From positions 62,001 through 126,000 of the forward strand of contig NZ_JAUSLE010000007.1 in the NCBI RefSeq assembly GCF_030646845.1: a DNA stretch of 64,000 bases, in the 5' to 3' direction. The translations under genes were made by a program, and so were the position numbers. The notes below the pieces were generated by a model, which ran no database searches, was not told where the DNA came from, and was given only the letters and a program-made list of their open reading frames with translations. The first letter of the stretch is position 1, and the number at the start of each line of letters is the position of its first letter. This document shows positions 9,453 through 19,682 of this stretch, in pieces. This DNA comes from Rhodoferax sp. (GTDB lineage Bacteria > Pseudomonadota > Gammaproteobacteria > Burkholderiales > Burkholderiaceae_C).

Positions 9453-10150
9453 TTGAGAACCGATTCAATTTGTTCTATTGAGGTGTGGCGAATGTCAGCA
9501 CCCTTGACTACATAGATGATGAACTCGGCGATGTTTTTGGCGTGGTCGCCAATCCGCTCAATGGCTTTCGCCAGGAAGAGCAGATCCAGGCTAGGGGAAA
9601 TCATGCGCGGATCTTCCATCATGTAGGTGATGAGCTTTCGCACGAAGCCGTCGAATTCCTTGTCGATCAGATCGTCCTCTTTCAGAATGGACACTGCTGC
9701 GGCCGTATCCAGCCGCGCAAAGGCATCGAGCGCCTTTCGCAACAATCCGGAGGCCATGTCCGCCGCCACTCTCAATTCAAGGGATGGCAGCGAACGGGGT
9801 GCGCCGCTTTGAATGATGGAGCGCACCATGCGGGCAATCTTCTCTGCCTCGTCGCCCACTCGCTCCAGGTTGGCAGTGGTCTTGGAGATGGCAATCAGCA
9901 AACGAAGGTCCCGCGCCGTTGGCTGGCGACGCGCAATGATGCTGGACAGCTCACGGTCAATGTCAACTTCCATGGCGTTCACGCGAGCCTCGGTGGCCGT
10001 CACCTCATTCGCAACATCAACGCTGAACTGGGACAAGGCGTAAATCGCCTGCCGAATCTGTGACTCAACCAGCCCCCCGAGTTCCATGACCCGGGTCGAG
10101 ACCGCGCTGAGTTCACTGTCGAACTGGGTTGAAAGATGTTTTTCGGGCAT
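9449..10150 (-). CDS. phoU: Phosphate signalling protein PhoU
   Basis: 233 residues, all helical, with the two PhoU repeats visible as paired segments (AVSTRVMELGGLVESQIRQA and a second ending IERIGDHAKNIAE); the E/D-xx-D metal-binding motifs are in LERVGDEAEKIA and IERIGDHAKNIA. It links PstB to PhoR and prevents Pho induction when phosphate is sufficient. Ten bases separate it from pstB and it overlaps phoB. Confidence 0.96.
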   Translation of the reverse strand: MPEKHLSTQFDSELSAVSTRVMELGGLVESQIRQAIYALSQFSVDVANEVTATEARVNAMEVDIDRELSSIIARRQPTARDLRLLIAISKTTANLERVGDEAEKIARMVRSIIQSGAPRSLPSLELRVAADMASGLLRKALDAFARLDTAAAVSILKEDDLIDKEFDGFVRKLITYMMEDPRMISPSLDLLFLAKAIERIGDHAKNIAEFIIYVVKGADIRHTSIEQIESVLK

Positions 10151-10159
10151 GTTGTCTCC

Positions 10160-10939
10160 TTAACCAAAACGGCCAGTAATGTAGTCTTCTGTTTCCTTGC
10201 GCGTCGGCTTGAAAAACATCTGCTCGGTCGACCCGAATTCCATCAGGTCACCAAGGTACATGTAAGCGGTGTAGTCACTGCAGCGCGCTGCCTGCTGCAT
10301 GTTGTGGGTAACGATCACAACGGTGTAGTCACTCTTGAGTTCCGTGATCAGTTCTTCGATTTTGGCAGTAGAGATGGGATCGAGCGCCGAGCAGGGTTCG
10401 TCCAACAGCAAGACTTCCGGCTTGATGGCGATGCCGCGCGCAATGCACAGGCGCTGCTGCTGGCCACCGGAAAGACTGGAACCGCTCTGGCTGAGCTTGT
10501 CTTTTACCTCTCCCCATAGTGCGGCTTTGCGCAGGGCCCACTCGACACGTTCCTCCATGTCAGTGGTATTGAGCGACTCGAACAGCTTGACGCCAAAAGC
10601 GATGTTGTCAAAGATCGACATGGGAAACGGTGTTGGCTTCTGGAAGACCATACCCACCTTGGCCCTCAACAAGGCGACATCTTTCTTGCTGGTCAACAGA
10701 TTTTCACCATCCAGCAGAATTTCGCCTTCAGCCCGTTGCTCCGGATACAACTCGAACATGCGATTGAAAACGCGCAACAAAGTCGATTTACCGCATCCGG
10801 ACGGGCCAATGAAAGCCGTCACCTTGTTCTCCGGGATTTCCAGGTTGATGCCTTTAAGGGCATGAAACTTGCCGTAATAGAAATCAAGATCCTTGACGGA
10901 AATCTTCGATTTCTCACCGGTAACAAAAGCAGTATTCAT
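10160..10939 (-). CDS. pstB: Phosphate ABC transporter ATP-binding protein
   Basis: 259 residues, a cytoplasmic ABC ATPase. Walker A GPSGCGKS is at residues 45-52; the signature [14 protein letters not shown] and Walker [13 protein letters not shown] follow in order. The PstB-typical insert with FNRMFELYP is present. It powers high-affinity phosphate uptake through PstC/PstA and signals phosphate status to PhoR with PhoU. Confidence 0.97.
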   Translation of the reverse strand: MNTAFVTGEKSKISVKDLDFYYGKFHALKGINLEIPENKVTAFIGPSGCGKSTLLRVFNRMFELYPEQRAEGEILLDGENLLTSKKDVALLRAKVGMVFQKPTPFPMSIFDNIAFGVKLFESLNTTDMEERVEWALRKAALWGEVKDKLSQSGSSLSGGQQQRLCIARGIAIKPEVLLLDEPCSALDPISTAKIEELITELKSDYTVVIVTHNMQQAARCSDYTAYMYLGDLMEFGSTEQMFFKPTRKETEDYITGRFG

Positions 10940-10975
10940 CTTTGGTCTCTTCTCGTGTCTTTGGCAACGGCTTGA

Positions 10976-11860
10976 TCAGGTCTTGCTTCGGGTCAAAACC
11001 CTGGCCAGAATGTTGAGGCCCAGAACTGCAATCGTGATGAGGAACACACCGGCCCATGCCAGTTTTTGCCAGTTCTCATACGGACTCATGGCGAACTTGA
11101 AAATTGTGACCGGCAGACTCGCCATCGGCTCACTCAGACTGGACGTCCAGAACTGATTGCTCAATGCGGTGAATAGCAGGGGAGCGGTTTCGCCCGCAAT
11201 ACGGGCCACCGCCAGCAGAACACCGGTGACCACGCCCGACCGGGCCGCCCGCAAGGTGATGCTCAAAATGACTTTCCATTTGGGTGCGCCGAGGGCATAC
11301 GCCGCCTCACGCAAACCGGCGGGAACCAGTTGAAGCATGTTTTCAGTCGTTCGAATCACCACCGGGATGACAATCAAGGCCAGTGCAATGACACCCGCGT
11401 AGCCCGAGAATGATTTGAAACGCGTCACAACGACGGCATAGACAAATAGCCCGATCACGATGGATGGAGCCGAAAGCAAAATATCGTTCACAAAACGTGT
11501 CAATGACGCAAGCCAGCCCTTGGTATCGAACTCGGCCAGATAAATACCAGCCATGACGCCAATGGGTGTTCCCACAAACGTGGCCAGCAGCACCATCAAA
11601 AACGACCCGTAAATAGCGTTGGCCAAGCCGCCTGCATCGTTGGGTGGGGGCGTCATCTGCGTCAGGGTATCGAGGTTAAGCCCCCCCACACCGAGACGAA
11701 CGGTTTCAAACAAGATCCAGCACAGCCAGAACAAGCCAAAAGCCATGGCCACCAACGAAAGCGTCAACGCAACGCGATTGACGAACTTGCGCTGCGCATA
11801 CCTGACCTGGCGGGTTTGCTCCAGGGCCGCCGCCTTCAGGAGAAGTTCACCCGTCGTCAT
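10976..11860 (-). CDS. pstA: Phosphate ABC transporter permease PstA
   Basis: 294 residues with six predicted membrane segments. The [19 protein letters not shown] segment is the cytoplasmic EAA loop that docks on PstB. The gene overlaps pstC by four bases, so the two permease subunits are translationally coupled. Confidence 0.96.
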   Translation of the reverse strand: MTTGELLLKAAALEQTRQVRYAQRKFVNRVALTLSLVAMAFGLFWLCWILFETVRLGVGGLNLDTLTQMTPPPNDAGGLANAIYGSFLMVLLATFVGTPIGVMAGIYLAEFDTKGWLASLTRFVNDILLSAPSIVIGLFVYAVVVTRFKSFSGYAGVIALALIVIPVVIRTTENMLQLVPAGLREAAYALGAPKWKVILSITLRAARSGVVTGVLLAVARIAGETAPLLFTALSNQFWTSSLSEPMASLPVTIFKFAMSPYENWQKLAWAGVFLITIAVLGLNILARVLTRSKT

Positions 11861-12894
11861 GTCTTGGCCCCTTCATTTTTTCTGAGCTGTGAGAGCAAGA
11901 TTTTGGAGAGCGTCAGCACTACAAAGGTGATGAAAAACAGAACCAGACCAAGGTACATCAGCGACGCCTGATGCAGGCCCTCACCGGCCTCAGCAAACTC
12001 ATTGGCCAGTGCCGATGTGATGCTGTTGGCCGCCTGGAACAGGCTGAGTGAATCCAGCTGATTGAAGTTACCGATGACAAAAGTCACGGCCATGGTCTCA
12101 CCAATGGCGCGACCCAGCCCCAACATGATGCCGCCGATCACCCCCGCCTTGGTGTAGGGCAATACCACGGTCGAGACGACTTCCCATGTTGTGGCTCCAA
12201 GACCGTATGCAGACTCCTTGAGAAGGGTCGGCGTTACCTCAAACACGTCGCGCATGACGGCCGCAATAAACGGAATGATCATGATCGCCAGAATAATGCC
12301 GGCAGACAATATGCCAATACCGACTGGTGGGCCCGAAAAAAAGGCGCCCAGATAAGGCACGCCAGCAAACATGGCCTGCAAGGGCTGCTGCACGTAAGTG
12401 GCCAACAGCGGACCGAACACCAACAATCCCCACATGCCGTACACGATGGAAGGAATGGCTGCGAGCAACTCAATGGCCGTCCCCAGCGGGCGTTTGAGCC
12501 AGGCGGGGGCGAGTTCTGTCAGGAACAGTGCGATACCAAAACTCACCGGCACGGCGATCAACAATGCGATGAACGAAGTCATCAAGGTGCCGTAGATCAT
12601 GACGAGACCGCCGAACTCCTCCTTGACCGGATCCCAGGTGGTGCTGGTGAGAAAACCCAAACCGTACTTGCTGATGGCAGGCCAGGCACTGATGGTCAAC
12701 GACACCAGAATAGCCATCAGCATGGCCAGCGTGAATAGGGCCGCACCTTTGGCCAGCCAGCCGAAGATGCGGTCCGCCATAGGGCCCGATCGGGCCGCCT
12801 TTACCGGGGGAGGATTGGTCATGACACGTCCGGAAGATCTTGCCGATTGGTTAAAAGACATTTCGCTGGCCGGAAGTGTAGATGACACAGGCAA
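11857..12894 (-). CDS. pstC: Phosphate ABC transporter permease PstC
   Basis: 345 residues. A hydrophilic N-terminal extension of about 45 residues precedes the membrane domain. The EAA loop is [20 protein letters not shown]. It pairs with PstA in the inner membrane. Located 35 nt downstream of pstS and overlapping pstA. Confidence 0.96.
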   Translation of the reverse strand: MPVSSTLPASEMSFNQSARSSGRVMTNPPPVKAARSGPMADRIFGWLAKGAALFTLAMLMAILVSLTISAWPAISKYGLGFLTSTTWDPVKEEFGGLVMIYGTLMTSFIALLIAVPVSFGIALFLTELAPAWLKRPLGTAIELLAAIPSIVYGMWGLLVFGPLLATYVQQPLQAMFAGVPYLGAFFSGPPVGIGILSAGIILAIMIIPFIAAVMRDVFEVTPTLLKESAYGLGATTWEVVSTVVLPYTKAGVIGGIMLGLGRAIGETMAVTFVIGNFNQLDSLSLFQAANSITSALANEFAEAGEGLHQASLMYLGLVLFFITFVVLTLSKILLSQLRKNEGAKT

Positions 12895-12929
12895 CTCCTT
12901 GAGAAACAGCTTCGCTGGTGACTGCTGTC

Positions 12930-13973
12930 TTATTTGAACGCGACGGGTTTGCCCGACGCGTCCTTGATCTCACCCCAGGCTTTTTCAATGCTGCCGATAA
13001 CCGACTGAGGCATGGGCACATAGTCCAGATCGTCAGCGATCTTCTCGCCATTCTTGTAAGCCCAAGCGAAGAACTTCAGCGTTTCGGTCGCATTGGCTGG
13101 CTTGTCCTGCAGCTTGTGCATCAGGATAAAGGTGGCGCCCGAGATTGGCCAGGCGTCCTTGCCGGGCTGATTGGTCAGTATTTGATAAAAGCTCTTATTC
13201 CAGTCAGCGCCGGCAGCGGCGGCCTTGAAGGCGGCGTCATTCGGCGATACAAAATTGCCGCCTGAGTTCTGCATCAACGCATAGTTCATCTTGTTTTGTT
13301 TGACGTAGGCGTACTCCACGTAGCCAATCGAATTTGGCAGACGCCCCACGAACGCGGCAACACCCTCATTGCCCTTGCCACCAGCTCCAGCAGGCCAATT
13401 GACAGCCGTGCCCTCACCCACCTTGGTCTTCCACTCAGCATTCACCTTGCTCAGGTAATTGGTGAAAATGAACGTGGTACCTGAGCCATCAGCGCGACGC
13501 ACTTGGGCGATATCCGCGTCCGGCAATGGCAGGGAGGGATTGAGCGCCTTGATCGCCGGATCAGTCCATTTGGTAATCTTTCCCAGGTAAATATCACCCA
13601 GCACCTGACCATTCAGCTTGAGTTGACCCGGGTTAATGCCCTTGACGTTGATCACCGGAACCACGCCGCCAATGGCCGTGGGGAACTGCATCTGACCCTT
13701 CTTGGCCAGCACCTCGTCGGTCTGGGGCATGTCGGACGCACCAAAATCAACGGTCTTTGAATCGATCTGTTTGATCCCAGCACCCGAACCTACCGACTGG
13801 TAGTTGATCTTGACGCCAGTGGCCTTGTTGTAGTCAGCCGCCCATTTGGCATACAAAGGGGCAGGAAAGGTGGCGCCGGCGCCAGTAATTTCCTGAGCAC
13901 TCGCCAGGTTGACGTAAGACAGGGAGGCTGCGCCCGCCATGCCGATCAGGGCGATTTTGAAACTGGTTTTCAT
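12930..13973 (-). CDS. pstS: Phosphate-binding periplasmic protein
   Basis: 347 residues from the ATG at 13973, chosen because it starts the signal peptide ([20 protein letters not shown], cleavage after SAQ/AQ region) and has AGAGG upstream; a start at 14015 is unlikely because it lies within the leader. The mature protein opens with [13 protein letters not shown] and contains VGSGAGI and [11 protein letters not shown], the phosphate-binding loops of PstS. First gene of the pst operon, preceded by a Pho box and a -10. Confidence 0.96.
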   Translation of the reverse strand: MKTSFKIALIGMAGAASLSYVNLASAQEITGAGATFPAPLYAKWAADYNKATGVKINYQSVGSGAGIKQIDSKTVDFGASDMPQTDEVLAKKGQMQFPTAIGGVVPVINVKGINPGQLKLNGQVLGDIYLGKITKWTDPAIKALNPSLPLPDADIAQVRRADGSGTTFIFTNYLSKVNAEWKTKVGEGTAVNWPAGAGGKGNEGVAAFVGRLPNSIGYVEYAYVKQNKMNYALMQNSGGNFVSPNDAAFKAAAAGADWNKSFYQILTNQPGKDAWPISGATFILMHKLQDKPANATETLKFFAWAYKNGEKIADDLDYVPMPQSVIGSIEKAWGEIKDASGKPVAFK

Positions 13974-14021
13974 CGGGATACCTCTTGGATTGAATGAATG
14001 ATGATTTCGAGACACAGGCTG

Positions 14022-14027
14022 AATATA
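14022..14027 (-). promoter_or_regulatory. -10 element of the pstS promoter
   Basis: TATATT on the minus strand, nine bases downstream of the Pho box, which replaces the -35 in PhoB-dependent promoters. About 49 nt before the pstS ATG. Confidence 0.65.
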
Positions 14028-14036
14028 AGAAACTTA

Positions 14037-14055
14037 TGTGACAGTGATGTGACAC
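14037..14055 (-). promoter_or_regulatory. Pho box upstream of pstS
   Basis: On the minus strand two direct heptamers TGTCACA (14048-14054 and 14037-14043) are separated by four bases, an 11-bp period. This is the arrangement of the PhoB site (CTGTCAT-N4-CTGTCAT-like). Spacing to the -10 is right for a class II PhoB-activated promoter. Confidence 0.82.
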
Positions 14056-14160
14056 TTGTCATTCCTGCATGTAATAGTCCCAGAGCGGGGACGACCCCAA
14101 ATCATTGAATGACAGACTCCAATGGCCGGCTCGAGGGGTCAAAACTGAAGCAACTCCAGA

Positions 14161-15078
14161 TTACGGGTACTTTTGTCCATCCATGGCCGCCCGCAGTTGC
14201 GGCAACAATGCCAGCATGGCCATCCGGCCGGCCTGAATGACGCGGCGCCGCGCGCCGAAATCTGAACTGGTCACATCAACCAGCGCGGGTCGCACCACCA
14301 CATCGGCTTCACGCAGCTCAAAGCGATTGATGCTTTTGCTCATGATGGAGAAAGTCTGCAGCAGAATTTGCAGGGTGTCGCTGGCGGCGTTGCCTTCCGG
14401 CGCGCTGGAAATATCGACGGCAATGACTACTTCTGCCCCCATTTGACGGGCATATCGTACCGGCACCGGCGACACAAGCCCACCATCCACATACTCGCGA
14501 CCAGCTATTTTGACCGGTTGAAACAGGGCGGGAACGGCGCTGGATGCACGCACCGCCGTGGCTGCATCTCCGCGCTGAAACAACACGCCCTGACCACTGT
14601 TGAGGTCGGTTGCCACGATGCCCAATGGCAACGGCATGCCCTCAATCAGACGACCATTGACCTGCGTGCTCACGTAGCGTGCCAAAGCCTCACCGCGCAA
14701 CATGCCGCGACTGAAAATCGGCAGTGTCCAGTCGGCAAAAGTCGCCTCTTCCATGGTCTCGGCAATTTGCTGCAACTGGATTCCGGTCTTGCCACTGGCA
14801 TAGAAGGCAGCTACAAGGCTGCCGGCGGAGGTACCCACTACGAGGCTGGGCCGAATACCCGCTTCTTCCAGCACCTGGATCACCCCGATATGTGCGAAGC
14901 CTCGGGCAGCGCCACCGCCCAGGACCAAACCTATTTTCAGAGGCTTTTTAGGCGTCACTTGAACCTCAGGACGTGCCTCGGGCGGCATCGTCGGTAAGGG
15001 CGCGGAGGCACATCCGACCAGAAACGATACAGCCAGTATCGTGGCCAGGCGCCTGGAATTCAAATTTGCAGCTGTCAT
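14161..15078 (-). CDS. Patatin-like phospholipase lipoprotein
   Basis: 305 residues with a lipoprotein signal peptide; the lipobox LVGC places the acylated Cys at residue 23. The patatin domain shows the oxyanion loop GGGAARGFAHIG, the nucleophile elbow GTSAG and the catalytic DGG (EYVDGGLVSPVPV). This is an RssA/NTE-type serine hydrolase acting on phospholipids or lysophospholipids, anchored in the envelope. It is divergent from the solute-binding protein gene and not linked to pst. Confidence 0.9.
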   Translation of the reverse strand: MTAANLNSRRLATILAVSFLVGCASAPLPTMPPEARPEVQVTPKKPLKIGLVLGGGAARGFAHIGVIQVLEEAGIRPSLVVGTSAGSLVAAFYASGKTGIQLQQIAETMEEATFADWTLPIFSRGMLRGEALARYVSTQVNGRLIEGMPLPLGIVATDLNSGQGVLFQRGDAATAVRASSAVPALFQPVKIAGREYVDGGLVSPVPVRYARQMGAEVVIAVDISSAPEGNAASDTLQILLQTFSIMSKSINRFELREADVVVRPALVDVTSSDFGARRRVIQAGRMAMLALLPQLRAAMDGQKYP

Positions 15079-15105
15079 TTAATTAGGAATGATTCGCGTT
15101 TGTGT

Positions 15106-15111
15106 TAAGAT
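15106..15111 (+). promoter_or_regulatory. Candidate extended -10 for the iron-binding protein gene
   Basis: TAAGAT preceded by TG at the extended -10 spacing (15103-15104), 30 nt before the ATG at 15141. The -35 (TTAGGA) is poor. No clear Fur box was seen. Confidence 0.35.
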
Positions 15112-15140
15112 CAAAAAACTATTTTTGGAAACGCACAGAC

Positions 15141-16184
15141 ATGCTCAAGAAACACATCCCCGTTGCATGCGCCATTTTGCTCGCCTGCACTGTCGCTCAA
15201 GCACAGGACCAGATCCTCAACATCTATTCGGCCCGTCACTACCCGACGGACGAAGCGCTCTATACCAACTTCACCAAAACCACCGGCATCAAGATCAATC
15301 GGGTCGATGCCGACGATGCCGGCATTCTCGCCCGCCTCAAGGCAGAAGGGTCCGCATCGCCCGCCGATGTGATTCTGCTGGTGGATGCGGCGCGCTTGTG
15401 GAAAGGTGAAGTTGAGGGCCTGTTCCAGCCCGTAAAGTCCCAACTGCTGGATAACACGATCCCCGGTCAACTGCGGGGCAAGGTCACAGCCGACGGCGCG
15501 TCACCCTGGTTTGGTTTTTCGACCCGCGCCCGTGTCATTGTGTACAACAAAGTCAAGGTGCAGAAAGATGACGTGGATACATACGAAGAGCTCGGCGACC
15601 CCAAAAACCGCGGCAAACTGTGCATCCGTTCCGGCTCACATCCCTACAACCTGTCGCTGTTTGGCGCCGTCCTTGAACATCTCGGTGAGCAGAAGACCGA
15701 AGCCTGGCTCAAAGGCATGGTCGACAACATGGCGCGCGGTCCAAAAGGTGGTGATACGGACCAGATCAAAGGCGTCGCTGCGGGTGAATGCGCCATTGCC
15801 GTGACGAACTCCTACTACCTCGCCCGCATCATGCGTTCCGACAAGCCCGAGGACAAAGCGATCATGGATCGGGTGGGCGTTGTCTTCCCGAATCAGGCGT
15901 CGTGGGGCACACACGTCAACATCGCCGGAGGCGCCGTCGCCAGAAACGCGAAGAACCCAGCCAATGCCATCAAATTTCTGGAGTACCTGGCCAGTCCGTC
16001 AGCACAGGACCATTTTGCCAACGGCAACAACGAATGGCCAGTGACCAAAGGCCTGAAGATAAGCAACCCGGCCCTGCAGGCCATGACGGGCGGCAGTTTC
16101 AAGAGCGAAACCATTCCCATCAGTGTGGTGGGAATGAATCAGGTCAAGGTACAGCAAATGCTGGACCGCGTCGGCTTCAAGTAA
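15141..16184 (+). CDS. Iron(III)-type ABC transporter substrate-binding protein
   Basis: 347 residues from ATG 15141, which opens a Sec signal peptide ending ACTVAQAQ; an in-frame start 13 codons upstream lacks this. Sequences ILNIYSARHYPTDEALYTNF, GSHPYNLSLFGAVLEHLGE and TNSYYLARI belong to the FbpA/FutA family of ferric-iron-binding proteins; the paired tyrosines in NSYYLAR are the usual iron ligands. No permease or ATPase gene is adjacent, so the partners must be elsewhere. Confidence 0.9.
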   Translation: MLKKHIPVACAILLACTVAQAQDQILNIYSARHYPTDEALYTNFTKTTGIKINRVDADDAGILARLKAEGSASPADVILLVDAARLWKGEVEGLFQPVKSQLLDNTIPGQLRGKVTADGASPWFGFSTRARVIVYNKVKVQKDDVDTYEELGDPKNRGKLCIRSGSHPYNLSLFGAVLEHLGEQKTEAWLKGMVDNMARGPKGGDTDQIKGVAAGECAIAVTNSYYLARIMRSDKPEDKAIMDRVGVVFPNQASWGTHVNIAGGAVARNAKNPANAIKFLEYLASPSAQDHFANGNNEWPVTKGLKISNPALQAMTGGSFKSETIPISVVGMNQVKVQQMLDRVGFK

Positions 16185-16264
16185 ACCGGGCATGTCCTGC
16201 TTCGGGTAATCTTGCACGTCACGTTTCCGTCCCGGAAGCGGGCATGTTGAGCAAAGGACACGGC

Positions 16265-16750
16265 ATGAAGATCCTCTGGTACTTGGTCCTGCTGGCAATG
16301 GCGCTGGCCGCCACGCTGGTGCTTGCCGGGCAACTGGGTTTTCTTTCCGGCTCTGTGCCGCGAAAGCTGGGGACCACCGACGGACGGCTCAGCCCCCCAT
16401 CCCAGACGCCCAACAGCGTGAGTAGCCAAGCATACCTGTATCCGGGTCACCCGCAAAAGGATTACGCGAACATTGCGCCGTTGACCTACACGGGTGACGG
16501 TGATGTCGCATTGGAGAAACTGGCAGCTCTGCTACAAAAGTCAGAGCGCACTGTAATTGTCACCCGTGGGCCAGACTATATCCATGCACAATGCACAACC
16601 GCACTTCTGAAATTCACGGACGACGTCGAATTCTGGCTTGACAGGCCAAACAGCGTCATTCATGTCCGCTCGGCCAGCCGGTTGGGCCGCAAGGACTTCG
16701 GTGTTAACCGGGCGCGGGTGGAAGCCATCCGCGCCCAATTCTCGTCCTAG
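16265..16750 (+). CDS. DUF1499 membrane-anchored protein
   Basis: 161 residues from the ATG at 16265, preceded by AAAGGA at good spacing; an in-frame ATG seven codons upstream is less likely. An N-terminal membrane anchor (ILWYLVLLAMALAATLVLAGQ) is followed by a periplasmic DUF1499 domain with VTRGPDYIHAQCTTALLKFTDDVEFW and VRSASRLGRKDFGVNRARVEAIR. The function of this family is unknown. The gene's stop overlaps the last bases of convergent clpA. Confidence 0.82.
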   Translation: MKILWYLVLLAMALAATLVLAGQLGFLSGSVPRKLGTTDGRLSPPSQTPNSVSSQAYLYPGHPQKDYANIAPLTYTGDGDVALEKLAALLQKSERTVIVTRGPDYIHAQCTTALLKFTDDVEFWLDRPNSVIHVRSASRLGRKDFGVNRARVEAIRAQFSS

Positions 16751-17523
16751 CCGGTTGTCGCTTCCTGCGCCTCTGGTTTCGGCTTGCCCTCTTTCTTGGG
16801 CAAGGGTTGAATATCCAGCAAGACCTCGGTCTTGCTTTCATCCTTGTCGTCCAGATCAACCGTCAGGCGACCGCCATCGGTCAGGCGACCAAAGAGCAAC
16901 TCGTCAGCCAGTGCGCGGCGAATCGTGTCCTGAATCAGGCGCTGCATCGGACGTGCGCCCATCAGCGGATCAAAGCCCTTCTTCGCCAGATGTTTACGCA
17001 GCTTGTCGGTAAAGGTGACGTCCACCTTCTTGTCGGCCAACTGGGCTTCCAACTGCAGCAAGAACTTGTCGACCACCCGCATGATGACGACCTCGTCCAG
17101 CGCCTTGAAGCTGACAACGGCATCCAGACGGTTGCGGAATTCAGGCGTGAACAAACGCTTGATGTCGGCCATCTCGTCACCCGCCTCACGCACATTGGTG
17201 AATCCCATAACGGTCTTGTTGATGGATTCAGCACCCGCATTGGTGGTCATGATGATGATGACGTTGCGGAAGTCCGCCTTGCGGCCATTGTTGTCCGTCA
17301 ACGTGCCATGGTCCATCACCTGCAGCAAGACATTGAAGATCGCCGGGTGCGCCTTCTCAATTTCATCGAGCAGCAACACGCAATGCGGCTTCTTGGTGAT
17401 GGCTTCTGTCAGCAACCCACCCTGGTCGAATCCGACATAACCCGGTGGCGCGCCAATCAGACGGCTTACGGCATGCTGCTCCATGTACTCGCTCATGTCA
17501 AAGCGAATCAGGTCAATACCCAT
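16747..17523 (-). CDS. clpA: ClpA C-terminal fragment (rest of D2)
   Basis: 258 residues if translation restarts at the ATG at 17523. It begins MGIDLIRFDMSEYME, contains Walker B CVLLLDEIEKAHP, sensor 1 MTTNAGAES, Arg finger PEFRNRLDA and the C-terminal small domain (GARPMQRLIQDTIRRALAD). It has lost Walker A of D2, so alone it should not hydrolyse ATP. No Shine-Dalgarno is evident before the ATG. More likely it is the tail of an interrupted clpA than a gene of its own. Confidence 0.55.
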   Translation of the reverse strand: MGIDLIRFDMSEYMEQHAVSRLIGAPPGYVGFDQGGLLTEAITKKPHCVLLLDEIEKAHPAIFNVLLQVMDHGTLTDNNGRKADFRNVIIIMTTNAGAESINKTVMGFTNVREAGDEMADIKRLFTPEFRNRLDAVVSFKALDEVVIMRVVDKFLLQLEAQLADKKVDVTFTDKLRKHLAKKGFDPLMGARPMQRLIQDTIRRALADELLFGRLTDGGRLTVDLDDKDESKTEVLLDIQPLPKKEGKPKPEAQEATTG

Positions 17524-17526
17524 GAT

Positions 17527-19074
17527 TTAGGCCAACTGCTTGGCTGCTTCAGTCTTGCCAACCCCCGTCGGGCCGCTGAACAGGAATGAGCCAATTGGCT
17601 TGTCACCCTTACCCAAACCGGAGCGCGCCATCTTCACGGCCGAGGCCAGCATGTCAATGGCCTTGTCCTGTCCGAACACCACGTTCTTGAGGTCCCGCTC
17701 CAGCGTCTTGAGCTTGCCGCGATCATCATTGGACACATTGGCGGGCGGAATGCGGGCGATCTTCGCCACGATTTCCTCCACCTCGGTCTTGCTGATGATC
17801 TTCTTGCGTTTGGACGGCGGCAGAATGCGTTGGGCGGCACCCGCTTCGTCGATCACGTCAATGGCCTTGTCTGGCAGATGACGGTCGTTGATGTACTTGG
17901 CGCTCAGCTCGGCCGCCGCCTGCAATGCAGCCACGGCGTACTTAACGTTGTGATGCTCTTCAAAACGGGACTTGAGGCCCTTGAGAATTTCCACGGTCTG
18001 CTCAACGGTGGGCTCGACCACATCGATCTTCTGGAAGCGGCGGGACAGCGCGGCGTCCTTCTCGAAGATGCCACGGTATTCGGTAAACGTGGTCGCCCCG
18101 ATGCATTTGAGCTGACCGGAGCTCAGACCAGGTTTGAGCAGATTAGACGCATCCAGCGTCCCGCCCGATGCCGCGCCGGCACCAATCAGGGTGTGAATTT
18201 CATCAATGAACAACACTGCATGGGGTTTGTCCTTGAGGGACTTCAGAACGCCTTTGAGACGCTGCTCGAAATCACCTCGGTATTTTGTACCCGCCAGCAA
18301 AGCGCCCATATCAAGCGAATACACGATGGAATCCGCCAGGATTTCAGGCACGTCCTTTTGCGTGATGCGCCACGCCAAGCCCTCGGCAATGGCAGTCTTG
18401 CCAACGCCAGCCTCACCAACCAGCAGCGGGTTGTTTTTGCGGCGGCGGCACAAGATCTGGATCACGCGCTCGACTTCGTATTCGCGCCCAATCAATGGAT
18501 CAATCTTGCCGTCTTTGGCGAGTTGATTCAGGTTGACAGTGTACTGCTCCAACGGCGAAGTTTTCTCGTTTTTCTCAGTCACCCCTTCTTCACTTTCGGC
18601 CTGACTCTCGCCCGATTTGGACGGCTCCGGCGGATCGCTTTTCTTGATGCCGTGGGCAATGAAGTTCACCACGTCCAGCCGGGTTACGCCTTGCTGGTGC
18701 AAGTAGTACACAGCGTGAGAATCTTTCTCGCCAAAAATCGCCACCAGCACGTTGGCCCCGGTGACTTCCTTCTTGCCGCTGCCAGTGGACTGCACATGCA
18801 TGATGGCACGCTGAATCACGCGCTGAAATCCCAAGGTAGGCTGGGTGTCCACATCGTCTGATCCAGCGACCTGTGGTGTGTTGTCCTTGATGAAGTTCGC
18901 CAGTGATTTGCGCAAGTCGTCAATATTGGCCGAACAGGCGCGCAGCACCTCGGCCGCGCTCGGGTTGTCGAGCAGCGCGAGAAGCAAGTGCTCCACTGTG
19001 ATGAACTCGTGACGCTGCTGACGCGCCTCGACAAACGCCATATGAAGGCTGACTTCCAATTCTTGGGCAATCAT
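17527..19074 (-). CDS. clpA: ClpA N-terminal fragment (N domain, D1, start of D2)
   Basis: 515 residues as read. Domains in order: ClpN repeat domain (about 1-145), linker rich in Glu/Ser/Lys, D1 AAA+ with Walker [15 protein letters not shown] and Walker [11 protein letters not shown], then the start of D2 with Walker [16 protein letters not shown], where the protein ends. The fragment could still bind ClpS through its N domain but lacks most of D2 and the IGL-type loop for ClpP binding, so it would not be a functional ClpAP component. Confidence 0.6.
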   Translation of the reverse strand: MIAQELEVSLHMAFVEARQQRHEFITVEHLLLALLDNPSAAEVLRACSANIDDLRKSLANFIKDNTPQVAGSDDVDTQPTLGFQRVIQRAIMHVQSTGSGKKEVTGANVLVAIFGEKDSHAVYYLHQQGVTRLDVVNFIAHGIKKSDPPEPSKSGESQAESEEGVTEKNEKTSPLEQYTVNLNQLAKDGKIDPLIGREYEVERVIQILCRRRKNNPLLVGEAGVGKTAIAEGLAWRITQKDVPEILADSIVYSLDMGALLAGTKYRGDFEQRLKGVLKSLKDKPHAVLFIDEIHTLIGAGAASGGTLDASNLLKPGLSSGQLKCIGATTFTEYRGIFEKDAALSRRFQKIDVVEPTVEQTVEILKGLKSRFEEHHNVKYAVAALQAAAELSAKYINDRHLPDKAIDVIDEAGAAQRILPPSKRKKIISKTEVEEIVAKIARIPPANVSNDDRGKLKTLERDLKNVVFGQDKAIDMLASAVKMARSGLGKGDKPIGSFLFSGPTGVGKTEAAKQLA

Positions 19075-19154
19075 GTGATTTCCTTTTAAGCCTTGCTTGA
19101 TGTTTAACTGTAATCCGATTTCAATATCAATTCCGAAGTCATGAAGGCAACGAC

Positions 19155-19517
19155 CTAAAAATCAACGGGCTCACTGACGCACTTCAAGGGGTGCCCAGCC
19201 TTGTTTGCCGCCTCAAGGACCTGATCCACCTTGGTAGCGGCCACATCCCTGGAATAGACCCCGCACACCCCTTTGCCGTCCAAGTGAATCTTCAGCATGA
19301 TTTGCGTTGCCGCTTCAAGATCCTTGCCAAAAAATTCCTGGATCACCACCACCACAAACTCCATCGGTGTGTAGTCGTCATTGAGCATGACAACCTGGTA
19401 CATCTGCGGCGGCTTGGTTTTCTGGGTTCGCCTCTCAAGAACAACTGAGCCACCCTCATCCCGATCAGGTTGCTGGATCGGCGGAGCAGGTGGATTTACG
19501 GGAGATTTGGTTGCCAT
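19155..19517 (-). CDS. clpS: ATP-dependent Clp protease adaptor ClpS
   Basis: 120 residues. The core [17 protein letters not shown] and the C-terminal region [17 protein letters not shown] are characteristic; [10 protein letters not shown] is the N-degron pocket. Its unstructured N-terminal ~38 residues (proline-rich) enter ClpA. ClpS delivers N-end-rule substrates to ClpAP. It lies 80 nt upstream of clpA and is probably cotranscribed, so the stop in clpA bears directly on its use. Confidence 0.95.
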   Translation of the reverse strand: MATKSPVNPPAPPIQQPDRDEGGSVVLERRTQKTKPPQMYQVVMLNDDYTPMEFVVVVIQEFFGKDLEAATQIMLKIHLDGKGVCGVYSRDVAATKVDQVLEAANKAGHPLKCVSEPVDF

Positions 19518-19600
19518 GTTTTCATTCTATCGAGCGTACCGAAGCACTGCAGCGCCTAGGTGAATTGGTGACAGTTTCTGCATATTCAAGCAATGCAAAC

Positions 19601-19636
19601 AAAAAAACCGCCCCAGGCCGGCAAGCTAGAGCGGTT
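19601..19636 (-). terminator. Rho-independent terminator after icd
   Basis: On the minus strand AACCGC (19636-19631) pairs with GCGGTT (19611-19606) and runs into seven T. A second inverted repeat, GCCTGAC/GTCAGGC (19651-19677), lies between it and the icd stop. Confidence 0.72.
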
Positions 19637-19682
19637 TGGACGTCGGCGAAGCCTGACTTCGCCAGCAGCAGTCAGGCTGCAA

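Larger units (their letters stand above)
16747..19074 (-). pseudogene. clpA: clpA, interrupted by an in-frame TAA
   Basis: The two minus-strand ORFs 17527-19074 and 16747-17523 are in the same frame and together form a complete ClpA of about 775 residues. The only break is TAA at 17529-17527, between KQLA and IMGIDLIRF. Related ClpA proteins have an aromatic residue (Tyr, from recall) here, so one base change (TAT or TAC to TAA) explains it. All other AAA+ motifs are intact. ClpA is the unfoldase of ClpAP and the partner of ClpS, encoded just upstream. Either the gene is disabled, the stop is read through, or the base is a sequencing error. Confidence 0.75.

Noticed and set aside
15080..15120. 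Fur box ahead of the iron-binding protein gene
   Set aside because: Only AATGATTCGCGTT resembles it; the palindrome is too poor to claim.
17480..17560. Programmed frameshift or selenocysteine-type recoding in clpA
   Set aside because: No frame change is needed and the stop is TAA, not TGA; no slippery site or recoding structure is seen.
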